The notes: generated by a model from the sequence alone, not told the origin. DNA of 64,000 nucleotides from Streptomyces sp. NBC_01268 (GCF_036240795.1 NZ_CP108454.1:1364001-1428000), one strand, 5' to 3'; counted from the stretch's first letter, positions 1-8,544 are shown. Translations and numbers: made by a program.

Positions 1-756
1 GCCGCCGTCCTCGTCGCTGCTCGCCTCGACGAGCCGGCTCAGCAGGTCGTCCCCCGCGCCGTCGGTGCCGGCCGCCCGCCGTTCGGCGATGATCCGGTCG
101 CAGACGGCGTACAGCTCCTCGTGGGCGGTGGCCGCGCGCCGGTTGCCGGGCGTGGGCCAGGAGCGCGGCAGCTTGCGGGGCGAGTAGCCGCGCTGCGAGA
201 CGTACGCCCCGAGCACGGGGAAGCAGCGCTCGACGATGCCGACGGCGGCCTCGACGTCGGTGCCGAACAGGATGCGGGCCACCGCCCGCAGGGCGAGCCC
301 GGTCATCTCGTGGACGACGTCCACGGAGTCGTGGCCCTGGGCGCGCCAGCCCTCGGTGAGCCGGGTGACCTCGGTGGCGACGGCGGAGGCGTAGCCGTCG
401 ACGCTGCGCCGGGTGAAGAGCGGCTGGACGAGCCGCCGCTGGCGCAGGTAGTCGGCGTCCTGGCTGGTGAGCAGGCCGTTGCCGAAGGACTCGCGTATCT
501 CCTGGTAGAAGGCGTTGTCCTTGCGGTAGTTGGCGGCGTCGGTGGCGAGGACGCGCTGGGCGCCCTCGGCGGAGAAGACGCAGTGGACGGTGGCCCGGGC
601 GCCGGGTGGTCCCGCCGTGATCCGGACGACGTCGCCGTGGTCGCGGCGGGCCTTGAGGAAGGTGCCGAGCGAGTCGTTCTTGAGGTCGAGCAGTGAGCCG
701 AGCAGCGGGACTCCCGTGAGCTCGGGAATCTCCTGTGCCGTGGTGGTCGTCGCCAT
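1..756 (-). CDS. Cytochrome P450, N-terminal part (runs off window)
   Basis: Haem monooxygenase of the bacterial P450 superfamily, cytosolic, substrate unknown. About 252 residues are visible, from MATTTTAQEIPEL to the window edge. The proline-rich entry (VPLLGSLLDL), the helix C stretch with QRRLVQPLFTRR near residues 112-123, and the following helices match the family's N-terminal half. The usual helix C Trp is Tyr here (DADYLRQRR). The I-helix, ExxR and haem-Cys motifs would lie outside the window, so a functional enzyme cannot be confirmed. The ATG at 754-756 is the first good start, and no gene sits between it and the VOC gene. Confidence 0.85.
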   Translation of the reverse strand, partial: MATTTTAQEIPELTGVPLLGSLLDLKNDSLGTFLKARRDHGDVVRITAGPPGARATVHCVFSAEGAQRVLATDAANYRKDNAFYQEIRESFGNGLLTSQDADYLRQRRLVQPLFTRRSVDGYASAVATEVTRLTEGWRAQGHDSVDVVHEMTGLALRAVARILFGTDVEAAVGIVERCFPVLGAYVSQRGYSPRKLPRSWPTPGNRRAATAHEELYAVCDRIIAERRAAGTDGAGDDLLSRLVEASSDEDGG

Positions 757-890
757 CGTGCGTCCCCCCGTGTGACGTTCTGTCTGACGTCCCGTGCTGT
801 TCGCCGGTTCGTTCGATTCTGCCGTACGGGAGGGGTGTCCGGCAGGCTCTGCGGGGGGCCGCTGTCAGTGGCGTCTGGGACGCTTCCGGC

Positions 891-1358
891 ATGGATGCGA
901 CCGAGATGACCCTCCAGCTCACGATCGACTGCGCCGACCCCCGGCGGCTCGTGGTCTTCTGGGCGGAGGCCCTGCGCTACGTGCCGGAGCCGCCGCCGGA
1001 GGGCCACCCGAGCTGGCAGGCGTACTGGCGGGCGATCGGCGTCCCGGAGGAGGAGCTGGCGGACGGCGCGGGCGAGCTGCCCGAGTCGATCGTGGACCCG
1101 AAGGGCATCGGCCCGCGCGTCTGGTTCCAGGCCGTCCCGGAGCCGAAGACCACCAAGAACCGCCTCCACCTGGACCTGAAGGTCGGCGGGGGTCGCACGG
1201 TCCCGCTCCCCCGGCGCCGCGAGCGCGTGGACTCCGAGGTGACCCGGCTGACCGCCCTGGGGGCCTCGGTCCTGTACACGATGGACGAGCCGGACGGCAT
1301 GGAGTACTACGCGGTGGTGCTCCGGGACCCGGAGGGGAACGAGTTCTGCGTGGTGTGA
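891..1358 (+). CDS. VOC family (glyoxalase-like) protein
   Basis: A 155-residue protein of the vicinal-oxygen-chelate superfamily, probably cytosolic. Two features are typical of Streptomyces Glyoxalase_6 proteins: the opening MDATEMTLQLTIDCADP with FWAEALRY, and the ending LRDPEGNEFCVV. The central VWFQAVPEPKTTKNRLHLDLKV is also characteristic. No enzymatic role can be assigned. A similar shorter protein lies at 24,899. There is no clear Shine-Dalgarno before the ATG at 891, and a second in-frame ATG at 906 (MTLQLT) is possible. It converges with the acyl-CoA dehydrogenase gene. Confidence 0.8.
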   Translation: MDATEMTLQLTIDCADPRRLVVFWAEALRYVPEPPPEGHPSWQAYWRAIGVPEEELADGAGELPESIVDPKGIGPRVWFQAVPEPKTTKNRLHLDLKVGGGRTVPLPRRRERVDSEVTRLTALGASVLYTMDEPDGMEYYAVVLRDPEGNEFCVV

Positions 1359-1380
1359 CGCCGGACGGTGCCTTCCGGCG
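1359..1380. terminator. Possible bidirectional terminator hairpin
   Basis: CGCCGGA (1359-1365) and TCCGGCG (1374-1380) form a perfect 7-bp stem with an 8-nt loop. It directly follows the stop of the VOC gene and lies between two convergent genes. There is no U-tract, as is usual in Streptomyces. Confidence 0.5.
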
Positions 1381-1409
1381 CCCCGCCCCCCTCCGGGCCC
1401 GGTACGGGG

Positions 1410-2639
1410 TCAGCGGATGGGCATCCCCGACAGGGTGCGGGCGATGACCAGGCGCTGGATCTCGCTCGTGCCCTCGAAGATCGTGTAGATGGCCGCGTCG
1501 CGGTGCATCCGCTCGACCGGGTACTCGCGGGTGTAGCCGTTGCCGCCGAGGATCTGGATGGCCTGGGCGGTGACTTTCTTGGCGACCTCGCTCGCGTACA
1601 GCTTGGACATCGAGCCCTCGGCGGAGGTGAAGGGCTTGCCCGTGGTCGCCATCCAGGAGGCGCGCCAGACGAGCAGGCGGGCCGCGTCGATCTGGGTGCG
1701 CATGTCGGCGAGCTGGAAGGCGACACCCTGGTTGTCGATGATCGGGCGGCCGAACTGCTCGCGGGTCTTGGCGTAGTCGAGGGCGACCTCGTACGCGGCG
1801 CGGGCGGTGCCGACGGCCATCGCGCCGACGGCGGGGCGGGAGGCCTCGAAGGTGGCCATCGCGGCGTTCTTCACGCGCTCGCCGCCCCCCGACTTCGCCT
1901 TCTCCCGGGCGCGGGCGAGGCGCTCGTCCAGCTTCTCCTTGCCGCCGAGCAGGCAGCTGCCGGGGACGCGGACGTCCTCCAGGACGACCTCGGCGGTGTG
2001 CGAGGCGCGGATGCCGTGCTTCTGGAACTTCTGCCCCTGGGAGAGGCCGGGGGTGTTCGGGGGCACGATGAACGAGGCGTGGCCCTTGGAGCCGAGCTCG
2101 GGGTCGACCGCGGCGACGACGACGTGGACGTTGGCGATGCCGCCGTTGGTCGCCCAGGTCTTCGTGCCGTTGATCACCCACTCGTCCTTGGCCTCGTCGT
2201 AGACGGCGCGGGTGCGCAGGGAGGCCACGTCGGAGCCGGCGTCGGGCTCGGAGGAGCAGAAGGCGGCGACCTTCACGTCGGCGGCGTCGCCGTACATCTG
2301 CGGGATCCACGTGCCGATCTGCTCTTCGGTACCGTTGGCCAGGACCCCGACGGCGGCGAGGCCGGTGCCGACGATGGAGAGCGCGATGCCGGCGTCACCC
2401 CAGAAGAGCTCCTCCATGGCCATCGGGATGCCGAGGCCGGTGGGGTCGAAGAACTGCTGGGCGTAGAAGTCGAGCGAATAGATGCCGATCTTGGCCGCTT
2501 CCTGGATGATCGGCCAGGGCGTCTCCTCACGCTCGTCCCATTCGGCGGCCGCCGGACGCATCACATCGGCGGCGAAGCCGTGCAGCCAGTCGCGCACCTG
2601 CTTCTGGTCGTCGTTGAGATCGAGCGTGAACTCGGCCAT
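1410..2639 (-). CDS. Acyl-CoA dehydrogenase
   Basis: FAD-dependent acyl-CoA dehydrogenase, 409 residues, which introduces a 2,3-double bond in acyl-CoA and passes electrons to ETF. All three domains are visible: an N-terminal helical domain, the middle beta domain with [13 protein letters not shown] and [12 protein letters not shown], and the C-terminal helical domain with [14 protein letters not shown]. The near-terminal [11 protein letters not shown] supplies the catalytic-base Glu position of the family. Length is normal. The start is [12 protein letters not shown]. It is divergent from a TetR regulator across 163 bp that carry TGTTAC/GTAACA repeats overlapping the likely promoter, so repression by that TetR is inferred. 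Exact chain-length specificity cannot be told. Confidence 0.93.
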   Translation of the reverse strand: MAEFTLDLNDDQKQVRDWLHGFAADVMRPAAAEWDEREETPWPIIQEAAKIGIYSLDFYAQQFFDPTGLGIPMAMEELFWGDAGIALSIVGTGLAAVGVLANGTEEQIGTWIPQMYGDAADVKVAAFCSSEPDAGSDVASLRTRAVYDEAKDEWVINGTKTWATNGGIANVHVVVAAVDPELGSKGHASFIVPPNTPGLSQGQKFQKHGIRASHTAEVVLEDVRVPGSCLLGGKEKLDERLARAREKAKSGGGERVKNAAMATFEASRPAVGAMAVGTARAAYEVALDYAKTREQFGRPIIDNQGVAFQLADMRTQIDAARLLVWRASWMATTGKPFTSAEGSMSKLYASEVAKKVTAQAIQILGGNGYTREYPVERMHRDAAIYTIFEGTSEIQRLVIARTLSGMPIR

Positions 2640-2656
2640 GGTCCCTCCCAGCGGTA

Positions 2657-2686
2657 TGTTACTTGCGGTAACAGCAGTCTGTTACC
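2657..2686. promoter_or_regulatory. Inverted-repeat operator between acyl-CoA dehydrogenase and TetR
   Basis: Three half-sites occur in a row: TGTTAC (2657-2662), GTAACA (2668-2673) and TGTTAC (2680-2685). GGTAACA and TGTTACC give 7-bp arms with a 6-bp spacer (2667-2686). A fourth isolated TGTTAC is at 2753-2758. The position, 18-47 bp upstream of the dehydrogenase start, fits a TetR operator. Confidence 0.7.
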
Positions 2687-2802
2687 GACGGGTAGAGGCT
2701 GTCAACCAGCAACAAAGCGATTCCGCCCGATCGGCACCGAGTGCCGTCCGGGTGTTACGTTGCGACAGCCTCAGGAATTCGCACGGGCGGGGAGACACGC
2801 TT

Positions 2803-3453
2803 ATGGACACCACACACCGGACCACCACCGACCAGCAGAAGCCGGCCGACCAACGGCGGCGCGAACTGCTGGAGGCGGCGGACCGCGTGGTGCTCCGGGA
2901 CGGCCCCAAGGCCTCCATGAACGCCATCGCCGCCGAGGCCGGGATCACCAAGCCGATCCTCTACCGCCACTTCGGCGACAAGGGCGGCCTCTACCGGGCC
3001 CTCGCCACCCGGCACACCGACGCCCTGCTGTCGGCGCTCCGCGCCGCGCTGGACGCGCCCGCCGACCGGCGCCGCCGCGTCGAGTCCACCCTGGACACGT
3101 ACCTCGCCTCCATCGAGGCGATGCCCCAGGTCTACCGCTTCCTCATGCACCCCGCCGAGGAGTCCCACCAGGCCGAGCAGGGCTTCGACGTGGGCCGGCA
3201 CTCGGCGCCGCTGCTGCGGCGCATGGGCGAGGAGCTGGGCCAGGTCATCGCCGAGCGGGTCGACCTCGGCCCCGGCAGCGAGGCCCAGGCCCGCATCTGG
3301 GGCCACGGCATCGTCGGCATGATGCACGCCGCGGGCGACTGGTGGCTCGGAGAACGCCCCTGCTCCCGGGACGAGTTGGTGCGCAGCCTGGCCGACCTCC
3401 TGTGGGGCCGGCTGGCCGCGGCCGGCGACCGCCCGGACGGGCCGGGGTTCTGA
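2803..3453 (+). CDS. TetR/AcrR family transcriptional regulator
   Basis: A 216-residue one-component repressor. The N-terminal helix-turn-helix spans about residues 20-66, with the hallmark GPKASMNAIAAEAGITKPILYRHFGDKGGLYRAL. The C-terminal two thirds are an all-helical ligand domain (QVYRFLMHP, IWGHGIVGMMHAAGDWWL). The start at ATG 2803 is preceded by GGGGAGA at good spacing. It is divergent from the acyl-CoA dehydrogenase, and the repeats at 2657-2686 are the probable operator. The ligand could be an acyl-CoA, which is inference from the neighbour only. Confidence 0.93.
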   Translation: MDTTHRTTTDQQKPADQRRRELLEAADRVVLRDGPKASMNAIAAEAGITKPILYRHFGDKGGLYRALATRHTDALLSALRAALDAPADRRRRVESTLDTYLASIEAMPQVYRFLMHPAEESHQAEQGFDVGRHSAPLLRRMGEELGQVIAERVDLGPGSEAQARIWGHGIVGMMHAAGDWWLGERPCSRDELVRSLADLLWGRLAAAGDRPDGPGF

Positions 3454-3465
3454 GTCCCCGCACCC

Positions 3466-3498
3466 CGAGGACTCCGGCACCGAGGGCTCGTGTCCTCG
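3466..3498. terminator. Possible terminator between convergent tetR and def
   Basis: CGAGGAC (3466-3472) pairs perfectly with GTCCTCG (3492-3498) across a 19-nt loop, between the convergent TetR and peptide deformylase genes. The long loop makes the call weak. Confidence 0.35.
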
Positions 3499-3527
3499 CC
3501 CCCCGGCCGCACCCGGACCCGCGGCGG

Positions 3528-4082
3528 CTACAGCGCCGCCGCCCCGGCGCCCCACGACTCCTTCCGGATCCGGCGGAGCAGCCGGCCCCGCCGCCACCCG
3601 GTCACGTGGTCCGCGTACACGCCGCCCTCCAGGTGGTCGGCCTCGTGCTGGAGGCAGCGGGCGAAGAAACCCGTACCCTCGACCCGGACCGGGGTGCCGT
3701 CCACCCGGACGCCCTCGACCACGGCGCGGTCGAAGCGGGGCGTCGGCGCCTCCAGGCCCGGCAGGGACAGACAGCCCTCGGGGCCGCGGATCACGTCGCC
3801 GTCGGCCTCGACCAGGCGCGGGTTGACCAGATGGCCCAGGTGCCGGACGTCCTCGTCGTCCGGGCAGTCGTAGACGAAGACCCGCAGCCCCACGCCGACC
3901 TGGTTGGCGGCGAGGCCCACGCCGTTCGCCGCGTACATGGTCGCGAACATGTCCTCGACGAGCCGGGAGAGCTCCGGGCCGAAGTCGGTGACGGGTTCGC
4001 AGGGCGCGTGCAGCACCGGGTCGCCGAGCAGGGTCATGGCTCGGACGTGGCCGGAACTGCCGGGGATCAAGCGGTTTCGCAT
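3528..4082 (-). CDS. def: Peptide deformylase
   Basis: Metal-dependent hydrolase that removes the formyl group from the N-terminal Met of nascent proteins. All three catalytic motifs are intact: GVGLAANQVG (motif 1), EGCLSLPG with the metal-binding Cys (motif 2), and QHEADHLEG, the HExxH metal site (motif 3). I place the start at the ATG at 4080-4082 (MRNRLIPGSSG), giving 184 residues; the reading frame stays open 36 codons further upstream, but that part would run into the murT promoter and is unlike the family. It is divergent from murT. Streptomyces genomes usually carry several def paralogues, so this need not be the essential one. Confidence 0.93.
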   Translation of the reverse strand: MRNRLIPGSSGHVRAMTLLGDPVLHAPCEPVTDFGPELSRLVEDMFATMYAANGVGLAANQVGVGLRVFVYDCPDDEDVRHLGHLVNPRLVEADGDVIRGPEGCLSLPGLEAPTPRFDRAVVEGVRVDGTPVRVEGTGFFARCLQHEADHLEGGVYADHVTGWRRGRLLRRIRKESWGAGAAAL

Positions 4083-4195
4083 GGGCGCAAGGGTACGTTC
4101 AGGGGGCAGCCACCCGCGCCACGGAGCCGCGGTTCGGGCTGCTGGCCGGATCTCGATAGGCTGAGGCCGGACCGACGCAAGGAGGAACAAGGACG

Positions 4196-5437
4196 ATGTC
4201 AGGCAGCAACTCGGAGCCGCTGTCGCCGCGCGCGAAGCTGGCCGTGACGGCGGGCAAGGCCGCCGCCGCGGTGTCGCGGGCAGCGGGACGCGGCAGCGGA
4301 TCGGTGATCGGCGGCCGGGTCGCGCTCAAGCTGGACCCGGATCTGCTGGGGCGGCTCGCGCAGCACCTGGACGTCGTCCTCGTGTCGGCGACCAACGGAA
4401 AGACCACCACGACGCGACTGATCGCCGAGGCGCTGCGCGCCAGCGGTCCGGTCGTCTCGAACGCCCTGGGCGCCAACATGCCCGCGGGCATCACCTCGGC
4501 CCTGGCCGGCGGCTCGGACGCCAAGTACGGCGTGATCGAGGTCGACGAGAAGTACCTGGCGGGCGTCGCCCGGGACACCACCCCGAAGGCGATCGCCCTG
4601 CTGAACCTCTCCCGCGACCAGCTCGACCGCGCCGCGGAGACCCGCATGCTGGCCGAGAAGTGGCGCGAGGGCCTCAACGGCACCAAGGCCGTCGTCATCG
4701 CCAACGCCGACGACCCGCTGATCGTCTGGGCCGCCTCCTCCTCCCCCAACGTGGTCTGGGTGGCGGCGGGCCAGGAGTGGAAGGACGACGCCTGGTCCTG
4801 CCCCGCCTGCGGCGGTGTGATGCAGCGCCCCGGCGACGACTGGTTCTGCGGCGAGTGCGGCTTCCGCCGTCCGGCGCCGAGCTGGGCGCTCAGCGGCGAC
4901 CACGTGCTCGACCCGCACGGTTCGGCCTGGCCGATCCACCTGCAGCTGCCCGGCCGCGCCAACAAGGCCAACGCCGCCACCTCCGCCGCGGTCGCCGCGG
5001 TCTTCGGGGTGCCGCCGCAGGTCGCCCTGGAGCGCATGTACCAGGTGCAGGCCGTCGCCGGCCGCTACGACGTGGTGTCCTTCCAGGGCCGCGAGCTGCG
5101 CCTCCTGCTGGCCAAGAACCCGGCCGGCTGGCTCGAAACGTTTTCCCTGATCGACCCGCCGCCGACCCCGGTCATCCTCGCCGTCAACGCCCGCGGCGCC
5201 GACGGCACGGACACCTCGTGGCTGTGGGACGTGGACTACGGCCGCCTGGCCGGCCACCCGATCATGGTGATCGGCGACCGCAAGCTGGACCTCGCGGTCC
5301 GCCTGGAGGTCGCGGGCGTGGACTTCCGCGTGTGCGAGACGATCGACGAGGCCGTGACGGTGGCACCGCCCGGCCAGATCGAGCTGATCGGCAACTACAC
5401 CGCGTTCCAGGACGTCCGCCGCCGCGTCGGCAACTGA
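4196..5437 (+). CDS. murT: Lipid II isoglutaminyl synthase, MurT subunit
   Basis: Mur-ligase-like subunit, 413 residues, that with GatD amidates the alpha-carboxyl of the second-position D-Glu of lipid II on the cytosolic face of the membrane. It shows the Mur ligase ATP-binding loop VSATNGKTTTTRLIAEAL (about residues 63-80). A central Cys4 ribbon (CPACGG and CGECGF, about residues 201-222) is inserted in the domain, as in other MurT proteins. A C-terminal DUF1727 domain with the catalytic Asp region (NARGADGTDTSWLWDVDY) follows. SD AAGGAGGAA lies before the ATG. gatD follows after 31 bp, so the two form an operon. Confidence 0.95.
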   Translation: MSGSNSEPLSPRAKLAVTAGKAAAAVSRAAGRGSGSVIGGRVALKLDPDLLGRLAQHLDVVLVSATNGKTTTTRLIAEALRASGPVVSNALGANMPAGITSALAGGSDAKYGVIEVDEKYLAGVARDTTPKAIALLNLSRDQLDRAAETRMLAEKWREGLNGTKAVVIANADDPLIVWAASSSPNVVWVAAGQEWKDDAWSCPACGGVMQRPGDDWFCGECGFRRPAPSWALSGDHVLDPHGSAWPIHLQLPGRANKANAATSAAVAAVFGVPPQVALERMYQVQAVAGRYDVVSFQGRELRLLLAKNPAGWLETFSLIDPPPTPVILAVNARGADGTDTSWLWDVDYGRLAGHPIMVIGDRKLDLAVRLEVAGVDFRVCETIDEAVTVAPPGQIELIGNYTAFQDVRRRVGN

Positions 5438-5468
5438 CCCGACACGACCCCGCAGAAGGACATGCAGC

Positions 5469-6197
5469 ATGACTGACAGCAGCCTGCGTCTGGTCTGGGT
5501 CTACCCGGACCTGCTCAGCACCTACGGCGACCAGGGCAACGTCCTCGTCGTCGAGCGCCGCGCCCGCCAGCGCGGCCTCAGCGTCGAGCGCGTCGACGTG
5601 CGCAGCGACCAGCCGGTCCCGACCTCCGGCGACATCTACCTCATCGGCGGCGGCGAGGACCGGCCGCAGCGGCTCGCGGCCGAGCGGCTGCTCCGCGACG
5701 GCGGTCTGAGCCGGGCGGCGGCCAACGGCGCGATCATCTTCTCGGTCTGCGCCGGCTACCAGATCCTGGGCCACGAGTTCGTCAACGACGTCGGCGAGCG
5801 CCAGGCCGGCCTCGGCCTGCTCGACGTGACGACGGTCCGCGGCGAGGGCGCCCGGTGCGTCGGCGACGTGCTCGGGGACATCGACCCGCAGCTGGGCCTG
5901 CCCCAGCTCACCGGGTTCGAGAACCACCAGGGCGTCACCCACCTCGGCCCGACCGCCCGCCCGTTCGCCCGGACCGTGTTCGGCAACGGGAACGGCACCG
6001 GCGACGGCACCGAGGGCGCGTACAGCGACACCGTCTTCGGCACGTACATGCACGGCCCCGTCATGGCGCGGAACCCGCAGATCGCGGACCTGCTCCTGAA
6101 GCTGGCGCTGGACGTGAACGCGCTGCCGCCGACGGACGACCGCTGGTACGAGGCGCTGCGCGCCGAGCGCATCGCGGCGGCCACCCAGCCCGCCTGA
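5469..6197 (+). CDS. gatD: Lipid II isoglutaminyl synthase, GatD glutamine amidotransferase subunit
   Basis: Class I (CobB/CobQ-like) glutaminase subunit, 242 residues, that provides ammonia to MurT. The nucleophile is Cys94 in IIFSVCAGYQILG and the catalytic His is His195 in GTYMHGPVM. There is no acidic third residue next to the His, as in known GatD proteins. The N-terminal VYPDLLSTYGDQGNVLVVERRA is family-typical. It sits directly downstream of murT with its own SD (AGAAGGA). A short variable stretch GNGNGTGDGTEG lies near residues 172-183, before the His motif. Confidence 0.95.
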   Translation: MTDSSLRLVWVYPDLLSTYGDQGNVLVVERRARQRGLSVERVDVRSDQPVPTSGDIYLIGGGEDRPQRLAAERLLRDGGLSRAAANGAIIFSVCAGYQILGHEFVNDVGERQAGLGLLDVTTVRGEGARCVGDVLGDIDPQLGLPQLTGFENHQGVTHLGPTARPFARTVFGNGNGTGDGTEGAYSDTVFGTYMHGPVMARNPQIADLLLKLALDVNALPPTDDRWYEALRAERIAAATQPA

Positions 6198-6270
6198 CGG
6201 TCCGTATCGCCCCGGTCCGTACGGCTCTCGTACGAAAGTACGTTGTCCACTGTGCGGACATCCGGTTCGG

Positions 6271-6302
6271 CCCCGCCACCCTGCACCGATAGGGTGGCGG
6301 GG
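6271..6302. terminator. Perfect 12-bp hairpin between gatD and pfkA
   Basis: CCCCGCCACCCT (6271-6282), 8-nt loop, AGGGTGGCGGGG (6291-6302). It lies 73 bp past the gatD stop and 56 bp before pfkA. It most likely terminates murT-gatD, but it could also sit in the pfkA leader. Confidence 0.55.
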
Positions 6303-6358
6303 ATCCAGCCGGACGACGTGGTCCGGGAGTCTGCCCACGTTGCAAAGGTTTTTGGGCT

Positions 6359-7384
6359 ATGCGCATTGGTGTGCTCACCTCCGGCGGAGACTGCCCCGGT
6401 CTGAACGCCGTCATCCGGTCCGTCGTGCACCGCGCCGTCGTCGACCACGGTGACGAGGTCATCGGCTTCCACGACGGGTGGAAGGGCCTCCTGGAGTGCG
6501 ACTACCGCAAGCTGGACCTCGACTCGGTGGCGGGCATACTCGCCCGCGGCGGCACCATGCTGGGTTCCTCGCGGGTGCAGCCCGCGCACCTGGTCGGCGG
6601 CGTCGAACGGGCCAGGGGCCATGTCGCGGACCTCGGCATCGACGCGATCATCCCGATCGGCGGCGAAGGCACGCTGAAGGCCGCGAACCTGCTCTCCGAG
6701 GCCGGGCTGCCGATCGTCGGCGTGCCCAAGACCATCGACAACGACATCGCCTCGACCGATGTCACCTTCGGCTTCGACACCGCCGTCACCGTGGCGACCG
6801 AGGCCCTGGACCGGCTCAAGACCACCGCCGAGTCGCACCAGCGGGTGCTGATCGTCGAGGTCATGGGCCGCCACACCGGCTGGATCGCCCTGCACTCCGG
6901 CATGGCGGCCGGCGCGCACGCGATCGTCGTGCCCGAGCGTCCCTTCGACATCGACGAGCTGACCGCACGGGTCGGCGCCCGTTTCGAGGACGGCAAGCGC
7001 TTCGCGATCGTCGTGGTCGCCGAGGGCGCCAAGCCCCGCGAGGGCTCGATGGACTTCAAGACCGCCGGCACCGACATCTACGGCCACGAGCGCTTCACGG
7101 GCGTGGCCAACCAGCTCTCCGCCGAGCTGGAGCGGCGCCTCGGCAAGGAGGCCCGCCCCGTCATCCTCGGCCACGTCCAGCGCGGCGGCACCCCGACCGC
7201 GTACGACCGCGTCCTCGCGACCCGCTTCGGCTGGCACGCGGTGGAGGCGGCGCACCGCGGCGACTTCGGCATGCTGACGGCGCTGCGCGGCACGGACATC
7301 GAGCTGGTGCCGCTCGCGCAGGCGGTGGAGACCCTGAAGACGGTCCCGGCGGACCGCTACGCCGAGGCCGAGTGCGTGCTCTGA
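6359..7384 (+). CDS. pfkA: 6-phosphofructokinase
   Basis: Glycolytic enzyme, 341 residues, that phosphorylates fructose 6-phosphate to the 1,6-bisphosphate in the cytosol. Seen: TSGGDCPGLNAVIR (nucleotide loop), GGEGT at 101-105 and PKTIDNDI at 123-130 with the catalytic Asp. Gly104 predicts ATP use, whereas pyrophosphate enzymes carry Asp there. Lys124 is the residue found in pyrophosphate-type enzymes, and this Gly/Lys mix is known for actinomycete ATP-PFKs. The C-terminal GHVQRGGTPTAYDR contacts the sugar. The Shine-Dalgarno is weak (only GGG at close spacing). Streptomyces typically have several pfkA copies. Confidence 0.94.
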   Translation: MRIGVLTSGGDCPGLNAVIRSVVHRAVVDHGDEVIGFHDGWKGLLECDYRKLDLDSVAGILARGGTMLGSSRVQPAHLVGGVERARGHVADLGIDAIIPIGGEGTLKAANLLSEAGLPIVGVPKTIDNDIASTDVTFGFDTAVTVATEALDRLKTTAESHQRVLIVEVMGRHTGWIALHSGMAAGAHAIVVPERPFDIDELTARVGARFEDGKRFAIVVVAEGAKPREGSMDFKTAGTDIYGHERFTGVANQLSAELERRLGKEARPVILGHVQRGGTPTAYDRVLATRFGWHAVEAAHRGDFGMLTALRGTDIELVPLAQAVETLKTVPADRYAEAECVL

Positions 7385-7424
7385 CCGTCCCCGACGGTCC
7401 CTGACGATCAACGGACACTCCCTG

Positions 7425-7462
7425 GAACCGCCCCCGGTCGCAGTCGCGGCCGGGGGCGGTTC
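7425..7462. terminator. Terminator hairpin after pfkA
   Basis: GAACCGCCCCCGG (7425-7437) pairs with CCGGGGGCGGTTC (7450-7462), a perfect 13-bp stem with a 12-nt loop, 41 bp after the pfkA stop. There is no strong U-run (TCTAGTCT follows). Confidence 0.75.
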
Positions 7463-7510
7463 TAGTCTGGTGCGGACAACAAGCGCGAATCGGGCTCCAG
7501 GAGTAGACAC

Positions 7511-8464
7511 ATGGATCACAGCGGGCACGGCATGACCATGGATCTGCCGCCGTTCACGCTGGGGCGGGCCCTGGAGTTCTCCCCCGACCTGTTCTTCCTG
7601 ATCGGCTGCGTCGCCGGACTCGGTCTGTACGGCTGGGGCGTGGCGCGGCTGCGGAAGCGCGGGGACGCGTGGCCGGTGAGCCGGACGGTCTTCTTCACGG
7701 TGGGTGTGCTGAGCATCGCCCTGGTGATGTGCACCAAGCTGAACGACTACGGCATGGTCATGTTCAGCGTGCACATGGTGCAGCACATGGTGATCTCCAT
7801 GCTGTCGCCGATCCTGCTGCTGCTCGGCGCGCCGGTGACGCTGGCGCTGCGGGCGCTGCCGGTGGCGGGCCGGGGCTCGCTCGGCCCGCGCGAGCTGCTC
7901 CTGAAGCTGCTGCACAGCCGGTACATGCGGATCATCACGCACCCGGCGTTCACGATCTCGATGTTCATCGCGAGCCTGTACGCGCTGTACTTCTCGTCGC
8001 TGTTCGACACGCTCATGAGCTCCAAGGCGGGCCACGTCGGGATGATGGTCCACTTCCTCATGGTGGGCCTGGTGTTCTTCTGGCCGATCATGGGCGTCGA
8101 CCCCGGGCCGCACCGCCCCGGCTACGTGATGCGGATGCTGGAGCTCTTCGCGGGCATGCCGTTCCACGCGTTCTTCGGGATCGCGATGATGATGGCGACC
8201 GAGCCGCTGGTCGAGGTGTACAAGAACCCGCCGGCCTCGCTCGGGATCGACGCGCTGGCCGACCAGAACGCGGCGGGCGGCATCGCCTGGGCGTTCAGTG
8301 AGATCCCGTCTGTGCTGGTGCTGATCGCGCTGGTCTACCAGTGGTACCACTCCGAGCAGCGGCAGGCGGTACGCAAGGACCGGGCCGCGGACCGGGACGG
8401 CGACAAGGAGCTGGAGGCGTACAACGCGTACCTGGCCTCGCTCCAGGGGCGCGCGTCGCAGTAG
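7511..8464 (+). CDS. CtaG-like cytochrome c oxidase assembly protein
   Basis: Polytopic membrane protein of 317 residues in the caa3-type oxidase assembly (CtaG_Bsu) family, implicated in maturing the copper centre of haem-copper oxidases. The N-terminus is His/Met-rich (MDHSGHGMTMD). Roughly seven hydrophobic segments follow, with the family's HMVQHMVISMLSPILLLLGAP, HVGMMVHFLMVGLVFFWPIMGVDP and MPFHAFFGIAMMM motifs; conserved His and Met residues could bind copper. The tail is hydrophilic (about residues 280-317). SD CCAGGAG precedes the ATG. It is followed by a small membrane protein, probably in one transcript unless the hairpin at 8473 terminates. Confidence 0.9.
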   Translation: MDHSGHGMTMDLPPFTLGRALEFSPDLFFLIGCVAGLGLYGWGVARLRKRGDAWPVSRTVFFTVGVLSIALVMCTKLNDYGMVMFSVHMVQHMVISMLSPILLLLGAPVTLALRALPVAGRGSLGPRELLLKLLHSRYMRIITHPAFTISMFIASLYALYFSSLFDTLMSSKAGHVGMMVHFLMVGLVFFWPIMGVDPGPHRPGYVMRMLELFAGMPFHAFFGIAMMMATEPLVEVYKNPPASLGIDALADQNAAGGIAWAFSEIPSVLVLIALVYQWYHSEQRQAVRKDRAADRDGDKELEAYNAYLASLQGRASQ

Positions 8465-8472
8465 CACGGTTT

Positions 8473-8488
8473 CCCTGCGTTCGCAGGG
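8473..8488 (+). terminator. Short hairpin after the ctaG-like gene
   Basis: CCCTGC, GTTC loop, GCAGGG: a perfect 6-bp stem starting 9 bp after the stop codon. It is weak for a full terminator and may only attenuate transcription into the small downstream gene. Confidence 0.4.
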
Positions 8489-8517
8489 CTGGCGCCCGAC
8501 CCGTCCCAGGAGTCACG

Positions 8518-8544
8518 ATGGCTTCGAGGAGGGCTGAGCGATGA
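8518..8544 (+). CDS. Possible 8-codon leader ORF (MASRRAER)
   Basis: A tiny frame, ATG GCT TCG AGG AGG GCT GAG CGA TGA, has an excellent SD (AGGAG, 5 nt before the ATG). Its stop overlaps the start of the next gene by ATGA. It also contains the AGGAGG that serves as SD for that gene. It could couple translation or be a chance open frame. No homology can be judged at 8 residues. Confidence 0.3.
   Translation: MASRRAER

Noticed and set aside
1368..4247. A 959-codon open frame running across several genes
   Set aside because: It is an antisense and out-of-frame shadow produced by high GC; it crosses genes with clear family motifs.
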